DNA from: Lachnospiraceae bacterium
Lineage (GTDB): Bacteria > Bacillota > Clostridia > Lachnospirales > Lachnospiraceae
DNA: 64,000 nt
Direction of reading: 5' to 3'
NCBI GenBank assembly: GCA_004557975.1
Contig: SFEV01000002.1
Span: 65,984 to 129,983, forward strand
Shown here: positions 26,381 through 36,112 of the stretch, piece by piece
How the letters are laid out: each line of letters begins with the position of its first letter
Position numbering within the stretch: position 1 is the first letter of the stretch
Notes under the pieces: generated by a model
Seen by the model: only the letters and a program-made list of their open reading frames with translations
What the model was told of the DNA's origin: nothing
Database searches by the model: none
Made by a program: the position numbers and the translations under genes

Positions 26381-29300
26381 TTATACCTCCAGCAGCTCCA
26401 GAATCTCCTCCCTGCTCATGGTTCCCAGGCTTCCCGTCTCTCCACTCATCACCTGGTCCGCAAGGTTTTTCTTGGTCTCCTGAAGCCTCTGTATTTTTTC
26501 TTCGATGGTGTGTCTGGCGATCAGCTTATAGACTGTCACCTTTTTCGTCTGGCCGATCCGGTGGGCGCGGTCCGTGGCCTGATTCTGGGCTGCCAGGTTC
26601 CACCACGGGTCATAGTGGATGACCACATCAGCGCCCGTGAGATTCAGTCCCACGCCGCCTGCCTTCAGAGAAATCAAAAATACAGGCACATCCCCTTCAT
26701 TGAAGCTCCTCACCAGCTCCAGACGTTTCTCCTTGGAGGTGGCCCCGGTGATGGTGAAATACGGAATTTTCGATTCATCCAGTTTCTTCTGAAGAATCTC
26801 CAGCATGGAGGTAAACTGGGAGAATACCAGCATTCTGTGGCCGCCGTCCATGGCGCTCTGTATGAGATCGAGGCACGCCTCCAGCTTGGCAGTCTCCCCT
26901 TTATAATTTTCAAAGCACAGCGACGGGTCGCAGCATATCTGCCGCAGTCTCGTCAGCTCCGCCAGAATCTGCAGTTTATTTTTGTTGAATTCTTCTGCGT
27001 TCTGCCTGCCAAGCTGTTCCTTCATATGCAGAACCTGCCCGTCATACACGGTCTGCTGCACATTTCCGAGACGGACATACCGGTATTCCTCCAGTTTATC
27101 CGGAAGATCCTTCAGCACATCCTCCTTGAGTCTGCGGAGAATAAACGGGCCCACCATTTTCTGCAGACGTTTCATCGCCTTTTCGTCGTTATTCTTTACA
27201 ATCGGAGTCTCGATTTCCCGCTTAAACACATCATAGCCATACAGGAATCCCGGCATCAGATAATCAAATATACTCCACAGCTCACTGAGCCTGTTCTCAA
27301 TCGGTGTTCCTGTCAATGCGTAGCGAATTCTGCTGTGTATCACTTTTACAGCCTTTGCAGCCGCAGTGGTATGGTTCTTGATATACTGAGCCTCATCTAT
27401 GATTTCATAAGAAAACTGCTTGTCCTCATACAGCACGATATCCCGTTTCAGAAGATCATAGGAGGTCACAAGCACATCGGCCTGCTGATACGCCTCTATC
27501 TTCTGCTGTCTTTCCTCCTGGGTCCCCGTGACCAGAGAAACGGACAGGTTCGGGGCAAATCGCTCGAATTCGGCACCCCAGTTGAACACGAGAGAGGCGG
27601 GCGTCACCACCAGAGACGTTCCCTGCTTCCCTTCTTCCTTTGCCGCAAGGATGACTGCGATGACCTGCAGCGTCTTGCCAAGGCCCATATCGTCGGCCAG
27701 AATTCCTCCGAACTGCCATGCTTCCAGCGTCCGGAGCCATTTATACCCGTCCTTCTGATATTTTCTCATGATCCCGGACAGGCTGGCGGGCTCCTCAAAA
27801 TCGGCATCCCGGACCGTCTTAAAGCCTTTCACCACTTCCCTGAACCGGCTGTCACGGCTGCTGCGGACACTGTCATTCTCCTCAAGAAGCTTATCGAGAT
27901 ACAAGGTACGGTACATCGGCAGCTTCATTTTCCCTTTGAGCAGTTCTCTGTCCTTCAGATTCATGGCTTCGGAAAGCTCAGCCAGCATTTCCAGAGACGG
28001 TTCCTCCAGATCCACGAAGGCTCCGTTTTTCAGGCGGTAATATTTTTTCTTTGTGCGGTAGCTTTTCAGTATGTCGAGAAGCTCATCCGCAGGAATATCC
28101 TCCGTGGCAATATCCAGCTCCAGAAGCCCGGAGGAGAGAGAAACGCCCACCGAAACCTTTGCCCGGTTCACGGTGTGATACCCAAGAAAGCGCCTGGTGC
28201 AGCGAACCTCTCCCAGTTCCATCAGTTTCTCCGTTCCGTTTTTCATCAGCTGGTAAATGCGTGCTTCATCTCTGCCGCAGCGAAGCTCTTCTTTTTCCAT
28301 GTCGAGCTCCGGAAGCCACTGCATGGTATAGTAGAGAATTTCTTCCTCCTTTGATGTATCGCGGAATGGCTCCCGCCCCGCGATCTTATTTTCAAACAGA
28401 GCATCCAGAACGGAGACTTCCTTATCCCCGTACCAGGCAAACACCCTGCATACCGCATCATCTTCCTCTGCGTCCAGATAGAACAGAAAACGCGGCTCCG
28501 GCAGCACATAGGAGCGGAATTTCTCCGGCTGCGTCTCTGTGATATCCGCAATCTCCCGAAGCTTCGGCACCACGCGGCTGTAGAATTCAGATATGCGGTT
28601 TCGTCCCACACGGAAAAAAAATCTGTCTTCGGATGCCAGTTCTGCCAGCGGCTCCACCTTTTCCAGGAAGCTTTTGTCCACTCTGTTCAGGTGATTTTCA
28701 TTAATATAATACGCCGCATCCGTCCCGTAATACAGGTCAGGCAGGTTTCCCTCCACCTTCAGTCCGTGAAACTCCCGGTCTCCCATAATCATATCCTCTG
28801 AAATGCGCAGGGACACCCTGGGATTTCTTTCCGCACAGGACAGAGTTCCTTTTACCTTTCCCTCTGCATCCTTGTCCTCAAAATCAATCGTATCCCTGCC
28901 AAGCCGCTCATAGAATTCATCCAGTCTCCATCCGAAAAGCTCCAGGGAACTGCCTGTGCTCTCTCTTGTGTTTCCGTAATAATTTCTCGATTCACGCAGT
29001 CTCTGCTGAAATTCCATTTCCTCCCTGACAATCTGATTGATAAAACGGATCCAGTTTTTTCCGCTGTCTGTAAAATTACTCAGGGCATGATTGATCTCTG
29101 TACTGCTTCCGTATATATCTGTGGATGAGGTCCTGACATTTTCGCAGAACACATCAAGCTTTTTTATGACAAACAGTTTATTTTCCCCGACTTTGAAGGA
29201 GACGGAAAGCTTCCCGTCCTTCCTCGTCAGACGCGGCACAAGCCGGAGGCTCTCATCTCTTCCGGTCGAATCCGCCATGACCGCGACTACGCGTTTTTCC

Positions 29301-29935
29301 TCAAAAGCATCCAGCAGTCTCTGACCTCCCATATCAGTGGAATCCCCGATATTATGGCTCTTCAGAAACTCTTCCAGAAGCTTCAGCGCACCTGCTTTAT
29401 ATGGACAGTCTGTTTTTTTCGGATTATACCGTGAAAAATAATCCGCATTGCAGCGCCTGCAGCCGCACTCGAATCCGTTAACCTCTTTCCTGGAGAATAT
29501 CACTCTTATGGGAAATTCCCGGTTTCCTTCCTTTCCGACAGCATCCATCTGGCCTTTTCTTTCGCTGTTTCTGCCGTCAAATCCGGATATGGTCCTCTTC
29601 AGCTGAATTTTCCCCTGGCTGCAGAGACGCTCACCCTCCTGCGTAATTTTCTGCGGCACTGTGACAGATCTGCGGATGCGGGAACCATCGAAATACCGGT
29701 AAGCTTCCAGAGCCTGGAAATCACTGCCGGTTCCGGAATCCTCCGCAGCTGTCCCATCCTCCCATGAGCCTCCCAGCAGCTCGTACTCCGTCTTTCGCTT
29801 TTCCCGTTCCTGCTTCCGTGCTTCCTCTGCCGCCTGCCTTTCCTTCTCAGCGCGCAGCATTTTTTCCCGGAGACGCCGAAGCTCCTCCTCCTGGCGCCGC
29901 TTCCCCTGCAGCCGACGTTTTTCTTCTGCTTTCAA
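26381..29935 (-). CDS. SNF2-family helicase with bacterial SNF2-associated and SWIM-like domains
   Basis: This 1184-residue protein starts with a charged coiled coil (residues 1-50, rich in Lys, Arg and Glu). A SWIM-like zinc motif near residue 155 follows (FECGCRRC, then DCPYKAGAL; the usual His is Lys). The SNF2-associated region is residues 250-660, and then comes the RecA-like motor. Walker A is DDMGLGKT near 748, the Walker B box reads DEAQ near 847, and motif VI is QATDRAHRIGQTKKV near 1125. Such enzymes translocate on duplex DNA and remodel DNA-protein complexes; their role in bacteria is poorly known. The start is a TTG at 29935 with GGAGG 8 bp upstream. No restriction or defence partner adjoins it, so a housekeeping role is as likely as phage defence. 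Confidence 0.92.
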   Translation of the reverse strand: MKAEEKRRLQGKRRQEEELRRLREKMLRAEKERQAAEEARKQEREKRKTEYELLGGSWEDGTAAEDSGTGSDFQALEAYRYFDGSRIRRSVTVPQKITQEGERLCSQGKIQLKRTISGFDGRNSERKGQMDAVGKEGNREFPIRVIFSRKEVNGFECGCRRCNADYFSRYNPKKTDCPYKAGALKLLEEFLKSHNIGDSTDMGGQRLLDAFEEKRVVAVMADSTGRDESLRLVPRLTRKDGKLSVSFKVGENKLFVIKKLDVFCENVRTSSTDIYGSSTEINHALSNFTDSGKNWIRFINQIVREEMEFQQRLRESRNYYGNTRESTGSSLELFGWRLDEFYERLGRDTIDFEDKDAEGKVKGTLSCAERNPRVSLRISEDMIMGDREFHGLKVEGNLPDLYYGTDAAYYINENHLNRVDKSFLEKVEPLAELASEDRFFFRVGRNRISEFYSRVVPKLREIADITETQPEKFRSYVLPEPRFLFYLDAEEDDAVCRVFAWYGDKEVSVLDALFENKIAGREPFRDTSKEEEILYYTMQWLPELDMEKEELRCGRDEARIYQLMKNGTEKLMELGEVRCTRRFLGYHTVNRAKVSVGVSLSSGLLELDIATEDIPADELLDILKSYRTKKKYYRLKNGAFVDLEEPSLEMLAELSEAMNLKDRELLKGKMKLPMYRTLYLDKLLEENDSVRSSRDSRFREVVKGFKTVRDADFEEPASLSGIMRKYQKDGYKWLRTLEAWQFGGILADDMGLGKTLQVIAVILAAKEEGKQGTSLVVTPASLVFNWGAEFERFAPNLSVSLVTGTQEERQQKIEAYQQADVLVTSYDLLKRDIVLYEDKQFSYEIIDEAQYIKNHTTAAAKAVKVIHSRIRYALTGTPIENRLSELWSIFDYLMPGFLYGYDVFKREIETPIVKNNDEKAMKRLQKMVGPFILRRLKEDVLKDLPDKLEEYRYVRLGNVQQTVYDGQVLHMKEQLGRQNAEEFNKNKLQILAELTRLRQICCDPSLCFENYKGETAKLEACLDLIQSAMDGGHRMLVFSQFTSMLEILQKKLDESKIPYFTITGATSKEKRLELVRSFNEGDVPVFLISLKAGGVGLNLTGADVVIHYDPWWNLAAQNQATDRAHRIGQTKKVTVYKLIARHTIEEKIQRLQETKKNLADQVMSGETGSLGTMSREEILELLEV

Positions 29936-30000
29936 CTGTTTTTCCTCCGCCTGATATCAGTTTTTCTGTTATGTCTGTATTTTCCTGTTTTATCTGTTCA

Positions 30001-31275
30001 TCACGAAAAAACGGGGGGATTTGACGGACCGTAAGCCTCATACTGTCTTCTGGGTCCTCCGCACACCGGGCAGCGCTCCGGAATCTGGTCTCCGGCCATC
30101 ACATAGCCGCAGATCGGGCATACATAGACGGTGCCCCGGTCGAACTCTTCCATGGACATCGCTTCCTTCAGAAGTCCTGCATGGACCTTCTCTGCCGCCG
30201 CAGCACCTGAAAACGCCTGCTGCGCCAGCGGAGATTCCATCTCTCCTGCATATTCTTCCAGCATTTTGTAAACACGCTGATATTCAAATTCCTCGCCCGG
30301 AATAAATGTCTTCACCGATTCTCCGAAGGGAGCCGGACTCTCAATCACAGAATAAAAGTTTCTGGCATGATGGTATTCCGAGGATGCCAGTGCCTCGAAA
30401 AGGCTGGCAACCTTCTCCATTCCCCTTCTTCTGGCGCGGTCGGCAAACGTCAGATATTTCAGATGAGCCATCAGTTCACCGGCCACCGTCTTTTCCAGAT
30501 TTTCCTTCAGCAAAGAATTTTTCCGCTCTCTGTCATAGCCGTTTTCGGAAAGATTTTCAAAGGCGTACCGGAGCTCGCCGTCTTGCATGAAGAAATGAAC
30601 CAGATGATGCTCCACGTCGCAGGCCCGGATATCCTCTGACACATCTTCTATCAGAGCGCCTCCGCCTCCTGTACAGATCGTCGGAATCCCATCCACCACA
30701 TCTTCAAATCTGGAATGTACGTGACCGCAAAGGAAATACTTTACCTTTTCCTTCCAGGGAGCGTACACTTTCCTGAGCCGTTCAAACTCCTCCCCGGATA
30801 CAGAATTCCGTATATAATGATTGGGTACCGGAATATGGAATGCAACGATCACTCTCTGTACCTCATCCATTGAGAGTACCTGCGCGAGAAGCTCCAGCCC
30901 TTCCTCCTCAAAGGTCCTCATGGCATTGTCCAGCACAACCACCGTAAACTCCTCCGCCAGCAGTGCATAATTTTTTCTCCCGAAATAATCCGTGTATGCA
31001 CCCGTATCATGGTTGCCTCTCAGCACATAGACATCGTTGTGCGCAATCACCTCTGTCAGATCACTGATTTCCTCATAATAATGTTTATTTCCTATGGGAA
31101 CCAGATCACCGGCAATCAGCGTAATATCGTCTCCGGCACTCTTCTCCAGAGTTCCCGCATAGACTTTCATATTGTATGTACCCAGACCCTCGCATCCCGG
31201 ATCACCGATAACTCCCATGGTTTTTACATGGGGAAGACGCAGAAGCGGCTCTGTTACTTTTGGAATTTTACTCAT
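30001..31275 (-). CDS. Metallophosphoesterase fused to rubrerythrin and rubredoxin domains
   Basis: This 424-residue protein joins two unrelated enzymes. Residues 1-240 form a calcineurin-like phosphoesterase with AGDLV, RGNHD, AFHIPVPNH and CGHVHSR; motif I reads GDPG, so the first-motif His is missing. Residues 255-380 form a ferritin-like rubrerythrin helical bundle (GELMAHLKYLTFADRARR, ASSEYHHARNFYSVIES). The C-terminus carries a rubredoxin-type iron knot (CPICGY ... CPVCGG). ATG 31275 has AGGTGG 6 bp before it. Rubrerythrins reduce peroxide in anaerobes, so the fusion suggests a phosphoesterase tied to oxidative stress. It lies 65 bp upstream of the SNF2 gene, in the same direction. Confidence 0.85.
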   Translation of the reverse strand: MSKIPKVTEPLLRLPHVKTMGVIGDPGCEGLGTYNMKVYAGTLEKSAGDDITLIAGDLVPIGNKHYYEEISDLTEVIAHNDVYVLRGNHDTGAYTDYFGRKNYALLAEEFTVVVLDNAMRTFEEEGLELLAQVLSMDEVQRVIVAFHIPVPNHYIRNSVSGEEFERLRKVYAPWKEKVKYFLCGHVHSRFEDVVDGIPTICTGGGGALIEDVSEDIRACDVEHHLVHFFMQDGELRYAFENLSENGYDRERKNSLLKENLEKTVAGELMAHLKYLTFADRARRRGMEKVASLFEALASSEYHHARNFYSVIESPAPFGESVKTFIPGEEFEYQRVYKMLEEYAGEMESPLAQQAFSGAAAAEKVHAGLLKEAMSMEEFDRGTVYVCPICGYVMAGDQIPERCPVCGGPRRQYEAYGPSNPPVFS

Positions 31276-31377
31276 ATCCATCCACCTTTCAGCATAGCAT
31301 TGTATTTAATCATAGCACATATTCCCCCTCCTGTTCCACCATTTTCTGCCGGGCGCTGAAGGAAGGAAATCCTGTAT

Positions 31378-32784
31378 TTACAGGTCAAATCCAAAATATT
31401 TCAATGCGTTCTCATAGGAAATTCCGCATACAATCTCCCTGAGCGTTCCGTAGTCCTCCGGGTACTCTCCGTTCTCTACCCATCCTCCGATCAGATCGCA
31501 CAGAATCCTGCGGAAATATTCATGTCTGGTATAGGACAGAAAGCTGCGCGAATCGGTGAGCATTCCCACAAAGTTGGAGAGCAGTCCCAGGTTCGCAAGG
31601 GAAACCATCTGTGCTGTCATTCCTGTCTTGTGGTCGTTAAACCACCATGCGCTTCCCTGCTGGATTTTTCCTGCGGCCTCTGTTCCCTGGAAGCATCCCA
31701 GAACAGAACATATCGCTTCATTGTCATTGGGATTCAGCGAATAGAGAATCGTTTTGGGGAGTTCATCCGAGACAGCAAGGGAATTCAGAAAATCCGCCGT
31801 CTGATCACTGGGTGCATAATTATTGATGCAGTCATATCCCGTATCCGGCCCCAGCTGTCCGTACATTCTGGTATGATTGTCCCGCTTGCAGCCATAGTGA
31901 AGCTGCATCACCCAGTTTCTCCTGTGATATTCCCTGGCCACATCCTGCATAAATGCAGTCTTGAAAATCATCTCTTCTCCCCGCGAGATGCTTTCCCCGT
32001 TCAGGCTCCTGGCAAAGACTTTTTCCACCTCATCTTCCGATGCCGGGGCATACATAATATACTCCAGTGCATGGTCAGATACGCAGCAGCCAAGACCTGC
32101 AAAATAATCCATCCGCACAGACAACGCTTCCTTTAACGTACGGAAGCTGTCGATCTTTACGCCGCTTGCCGCAGAAAGTGTACGGATATATTCTGTGTAT
32201 CCCGGTTTTTCCAGATTCATGGCCTTGTCCGGCCGCCATGCAGGAAGAACTTTTACGTCAAAGCTTTGATCCTCAGCAATCATTTTGTGCCACTCCAGCG
32301 AATCTGCCGGGTCGTCTGTGGTGCAGATCAGCTTCACATTCGATCTGCGGATAATATTTCTCACGGTCATATCATCCTGCTGAAGCTTCGCATTGCAGAG
32401 CTGCCATACTTCTTCTGCTGTGTCTCCATTCAGATATCCCGTATATCCGAAATACCTCTGCAGCTCCAGGTGACTCCAGTGATACAGTGGATTTCCGATG
32501 GCTTTCGCCAGAGTCTCGGACCATTTCTGAAATTTCTCACGGTCATCCGCATTGCCGGTAATATAATACTCATCCACTCCGTTTGCGCGCATCAGACGCC
32601 ACTTGTAATGGTCGCCTCCCAGCCATACCTGAGTGATATTCTCAAATCTCCGGTCCTCAGCAATCTCCTGCGGGTTAATATGGCAGTGATAGTCGATGAT
32701 CGGCACATGTTCTGCATACTCGTGAAACAGTTTGCGGGCCGTCTCTGTTGACAGTAAAAAATCCTTATCCATAAATGGTTTCAT
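31378..32784 (-). CDS. uxaC: Uronate isomerase
   Basis: This 468-residue enzyme interconverts D-glucuronate/D-fructuronate and D-galacturonate/D-tagaturonate. It has the amidohydrolase-like N-terminus VPIIDYHCHINPQEIAEDRR with the metal-binding His pair, and the family length. It is divergent from uxaA-uxaB with a shared 248-bp control region. Together the three genes take galacturonate via tagaturonate and altronate to 2-keto-3-deoxygluconate; KDG kinase and aldolase are not in the window. Confidence 0.97.
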   Translation of the reverse strand: MKPFMDKDFLLSTETARKLFHEYAEHVPIIDYHCHINPQEIAEDRRFENITQVWLGGDHYKWRLMRANGVDEYYITGNADDREKFQKWSETLAKAIGNPLYHWSHLELQRYFGYTGYLNGDTAEEVWQLCNAKLQQDDMTVRNIIRRSNVKLICTTDDPADSLEWHKMIAEDQSFDVKVLPAWRPDKAMNLEKPGYTEYIRTLSAASGVKIDSFRTLKEALSVRMDYFAGLGCCVSDHALEYIMYAPASEDEVEKVFARSLNGESISRGEEMIFKTAFMQDVAREYHRRNWVMQLHYGCKRDNHTRMYGQLGPDTGYDCINNYAPSDQTADFLNSLAVSDELPKTILYSLNPNDNEAICSVLGCFQGTEAAGKIQQGSAWWFNDHKTGMTAQMVSLANLGLLSNFVGMLTDSRSFLSYTRHEYFRRILCDLIGGWVENGEYPEDYGTLREIVCGISYENALKYFGFDL

Positions 32785-32891
32785 TGTGGTTTTCTCCTCT
32801 CTGCAGCTTTTATTATTTATGCGTGTAAGCCCTTACATTCTCTTTCAGTATATGACCTTTATTTTTTAATTTCAAGCATTCTGTTTTTCTG

Positions 32892-32920
32892 TTGACGTCA
32901 TCCGCCAAACTATATAAACT
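32892..32920 (+). promoter_or_regulatory. Possible promoter of uxaA-uxaB
   Basis: TTGACG (32892-32897), a 17-bp spacer and TAAACT (32915-32920). The -10 is weak, so this is tentative. Confidence 0.4.
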
Positions 32921-32943
32921 CATTATAAGCTTTTACGTGATTT

Positions 32944-32988
32944 ATGTTCTTACGGCCTCATCATCAACTGATCCGGCCGTTTCTGAAC
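32944..32988. repeat. Dispersed hairpin repeat family 1, copy 2
   Basis: This is the second copy of the element at 3002-3046. Here ACGGCC (32952-32957) pairs with GGCCGT (32975-32980), with an inner ATCA/TGAT stem. It falls in the 5' untranslated region of uxaA. Confidence 0.6.
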
Positions 32989-33032
32989 AGCTGCACTTTT
33001 CGTATATAACACTGCATGGAGGTTCTGATCCG

Positions 33033-34523
33033 TTGAAAACTTATATGAAAATTCATCCCCTCGACAACGTGGCGGTAGCTCTTTCTCCGCTGGCCAAAGG
33101 TACCGTCATTCACCCGGAAAGCCAGGCAAAAGCCGCCATCATTCTGAACGAAGACATTCCCCAGGGACACAAATTTGCTCTGAAAACTTTTGTTTCCGGA
33201 GAGCCTGTCATCAAATACGGAAATTCCATCGGTACTTCCACCCAGGATATACCGGAAGGCGCCTGGGTGCATACCCATAACATGAAAACAGGCCTCGGGG
33301 ACCTTCTCACCTACTCCTACGACAAAAAACCATGTACTTTACAGCCGGCAGAGCCCGTGACCTTTCAGGGATACCGGAGACCTGACGGAAAAGTCGGTGT
33401 GCGGAATGAAATATGGATCATCCCCACTGTGGGATGCGTAAATAATGTTGCAGCCGCCATCGAAAAAGCATCGCAGAAATTTGTCTCAGGCAGCGTTGAC
33501 GGAATCGTCGCCTTTTCCCATCCCTACGGATGCTCTCAGATGGGCGAGGACCAGGATCATACGCGCCGCATCCTGGCAGACCTGGTCAATCATCCCAACG
33601 CCGGAGGTGTGCTGGTGCTGGGCCTTGGCTGCGAGAACAGCAATATTGAAATTCTGAAGACTTTTATCGGAAATTCTGATCCGTCCCGCGTACGCTTTCT
33701 GGAGGCACAGCAGTGCGAAGACGAAATCAGCGAAGGAATTGCGATCGTAAAGGAACTGGCTGTATACGCATCCGCGTTTCATCGCGAACCCGTCAGCTGC
33801 TGCGAACTGATCATCGGCATGAAATGCGGCGGTTCCGACGGTCTTTCCGGAATTACCGCCAACCCCACGGTAGGAGCTTTTTCCGACATCCTCATCTCCA
33901 TGGGAGGCTCCACCATACTTACGGAGGTACCGGAAATGTTCGGCGCCGAAACGTCTCTGATGAACCGCTGTGAAAACGAGCAGCTCTTTGAACAGACCGT
34001 AGAGATGATCAACGGATTCAAAAACTATTTTAAAAACCATAATCAGACTATCTACGAAAATCCGTCTCCCGGCAACAAGGCAGGCGGCATCTCCAGCCTC
34101 GAGGACAAATCCCTGGGCTGTACCCAGAAGTCGGGCAGCGCACCTGTGCGCGGTGTCCTCGCCTACGGCGAACCGCTGCAGACGCGGGGGCTGAATCTGC
34201 TGAGTGCTCCCGGCAACGATCTCGTAGCCTCCACGGCACTGGCAGCTTCCGGCGCACATATGGTACTTTTTACCACCGGACGCGGCACCCCCTTTGCGTG
34301 CCCCGTACCTACGGTCAAAATTTCCACCAACAATCAGCTGGCAGACAGAAAATCCAACTGGATCGATTTCAACTGCGGGACTGTGGCAGACGGGACTTCT
34401 CCGGAAGAACTGGCGTGTCATCTCTTCGACTTCGTCATCGACACAGCCTCCGGCAGAAAAACAAAATCCGAGGAAGCCGGGTTCCATGACCTTGCCATCT
34501 TCAAACAGGGGGTTACACTGTGA
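33033..34523 (+). CDS. uxaA: Altronate dehydratase
   Basis: This 496-residue enzyme dehydrates D-altronate to 2-keto-3-deoxygluconate. The N-terminal 90 residues form the small SAF domain (IHPLDNVAVALSPLAKG; the HTHNMKTGLGD segment). The large UxaA domain follows (GYRRPDGKVGVRNEIWIIPT; FSHPYGCSQMGEDQ; MKCGGSDGLSGITANP). I chose the TTG at 33033 because GGAGG ends 10 bp before it. The frame is open to 32892, but that upstream part covers the hairpin repeat and lacks family similarity. uxaB starts 46 bp after its stop. Confidence 0.95.
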   Translation: MKTYMKIHPLDNVAVALSPLAKGTVIHPESQAKAAIILNEDIPQGHKFALKTFVSGEPVIKYGNSIGTSTQDIPEGAWVHTHNMKTGLGDLLTYSYDKKPCTLQPAEPVTFQGYRRPDGKVGVRNEIWIIPTVGCVNNVAAAIEKASQKFVSGSVDGIVAFSHPYGCSQMGEDQDHTRRILADLVNHPNAGGVLVLGLGCENSNIEILKTFIGNSDPSRVRFLEAQQCEDEISEGIAIVKELAVYASAFHREPVSCCELIIGMKCGGSDGLSGITANPTVGAFSDILISMGGSTILTEVPEMFGAETSLMNRCENEQLFEQTVEMINGFKNYFKNHNQTIYENPSPGNKAGGISSLEDKSLGCTQKSGSAPVRGVLAYGEPLQTRGLNLLSAPGNDLVASTALAASGAHMVLFTTGRGTPFACPVPTVKISTNNQLADRKSNWIDFNCGTVADGTSPEELACHLFDFVIDTASGRKTKSEEAGFHDLAIFKQGVTL

Positions 34524-34569
34524 TAAAGCGGAAGACCGAAAAATGCTGAAAGAAAGGAGCATTTAAAAT

Positions 34570-36072
34570 ATGCAAAAACTGTCTTATGCCACTTTGAAAG
34601 AACAGAATTACGACGGATATCTTCTGGAGTCCGCGCCGGAGCGCGTGCTCCAGTTCGGAGAAGGAAACTTTATGCGCGCCTTCGTGGATTATTTCATTGA
34701 TATCTTAAATGAAAAAACAGACTTCCGCTCGAAAGTGGTTGTCTGCCAGCCCGTCGGAACCACCACCGGTGCGGCCGACAGGATCAATGAGCAGGAAGGC
34801 CTGTACACACTGCTGCTGCGTGGATTTCAGGACGGTCAGAAAGTAAATAAAAAGAGAATTATCTCCTGTATCAGCCGCTGCCTGAATCCTCGCAGAGATT
34901 ACAGTAAGCTTCTGGCCTGCGCCGACAATCCCGACCTGCGCTTCATCACCTGCAACACAACAGAAGCAGGAATCACCTACGATCCCTCCTGCCGATTTTC
35001 AGACACTCCGCCATCCAGCTATCCGGGAAAGCTGACACAGCTGATGTACCGCAGATTTCAGAAATTCGGCCATGAAAAAGGGAGAGGCTTCATCATCCTC
35101 TCCTGCGAACTGATAGATGACAACGGCAGAGAACTGGAAAAATGTGTTCTGAAATATGCTCACCAGTGGGATCTGGGAGCTGCCTTTATCCAGTGGATTC
35201 AGAATGAAAATATCTTCTGCTCCACACTGGTGGATCGGATCGTGACCGGATACCCTGAGAATGAAGCCGAACAGCTTGCGGAAGAATTTGGATATGAAGA
35301 CAGCCTGATTGATACCGGAGAAATTTTCGGCTTCTGGGTCATTGAAGCCCCCCAGTCTCTTAAAAAAGAATTTCCTGTGGACAGAACCGACCTTCCGATT
35401 CTGATTGCAGACAATCACAGACCGTACAAGCAGAGAAAAGTCCGTATCTTAAACGGCGCCCATACGACATTCGTCCCGGGATCCTATCTTGCCGGGCAGA
35501 ATATTGTGCGGGACTGCATGAACGACGATGTGATCTGCAGTTTTATGAATCAGACAATCTACGATGAAATTATTCCGACACTGGACCTTCCGAAAGAAGA
35601 GCTCCTGGAGTTCGCTGCATCCGTCACCGAGCGCTTCAGGAACCCGTTCATTGACCATGCCCTTCTCTCCATCGCCCTGAACTCCACTTCCAAATGGAAA
35701 GCGCGTGTTCTGCCGTCCCTGAAGGAATACATCAGACGCCGGGGGCATCTGCCTGCATGTATCACAGCCTCCTTTGCCTTCTGCATCGCCTTTTATTCCG
35801 GCCATACGCTGACGGAGGAAGGTCTGATCGCTTCCAGGGAAGGAAACGATTATACCGTAAAAGATGACAGAAATGTTCTTCAGTTTTATTTCCAGCACAG
35901 GGAGGACTCTGTCGAAATGCTGGTACACGAGGTCTGCGCCAACACAGACTTCTGGGGTGAAGACCTCACCAAACTTCCGGGATTTGAAACTGCCGTATGC
36001 GGCTTTCTCAGACAGATCCGTGAAAAAGGGACTTATGAGGTTATGAAATCTCTGCTCTCACAGGAATCCTGA
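34570..36072 (+). CDS. uxaB: Tagaturonate reductase (altronate oxidoreductase)
   Basis: This 500-residue NADH-dependent mannitol-dehydrogenase-family enzyme reduces D-tagaturonate to D-altronate. Visible features are PERVLQFGEGNFMRAFVDYF at the N-terminus, TCNTTEAGITYD, and the catalytic-lysine region RKVRILNGAHT. The uxaA-uxaB pairing supports the tagaturonate over the fructuronate branch. AAGGAGC precedes the ATG. Confidence 0.95.
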   Translation: MQKLSYATLKEQNYDGYLLESAPERVLQFGEGNFMRAFVDYFIDILNEKTDFRSKVVVCQPVGTTTGAADRINEQEGLYTLLLRGFQDGQKVNKKRIISCISRCLNPRRDYSKLLACADNPDLRFITCNTTEAGITYDPSCRFSDTPPSSYPGKLTQLMYRRFQKFGHEKGRGFIILSCELIDDNGRELEKCVLKYAHQWDLGAAFIQWIQNENIFCSTLVDRIVTGYPENEAEQLAEEFGYEDSLIDTGEIFGFWVIEAPQSLKKEFPVDRTDLPILIADNHRPYKQRKVRILNGAHTTFVPGSYLAGQNIVRDCMNDDVICSFMNQTIYDEIIPTLDLPKEELLEFAASVTERFRNPFIDHALLSIALNSTSKWKARVLPSLKEYIRRRGHLPACITASFAFCIAFYSGHTLTEEGLIASREGNDYTVKDDRNVLQFYFQHREDSVEMLVHEVCANTDFWGEDLTKLPGFETAVCGFLRQIREKGTYEVMKSLLSQES

Positions 36073-36112
36073 GTTCGGGGACTTCATTCTGGCAGGTCTT
36101 TGTTTTTTAAGC

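Noticed and set aside
26357..28354. A 665-codon open frame antisense to the SNF2 helicase gene
   Set aside because: It is the mirror of a strongly coding gene with clear helicase motifs; the antisense product has no recognisable domain and begins without a ribosome site.
26381..31275. A phage-defence island built on the SNF2 helicase
   Set aside because: No methylase, nuclease, PLD or other defence partner adjoins it; the neighbour is a redox-phosphoesterase fusion, and SNF2 proteins of this type are common in Firmicutes outside defence islands.
32892..33032. A 47-residue N-terminal extension of altronate dehydratase
   Set aside because: It covers a dispersed hairpin repeat and lacks family similarity; GGAGG directs the TTG at 33033.
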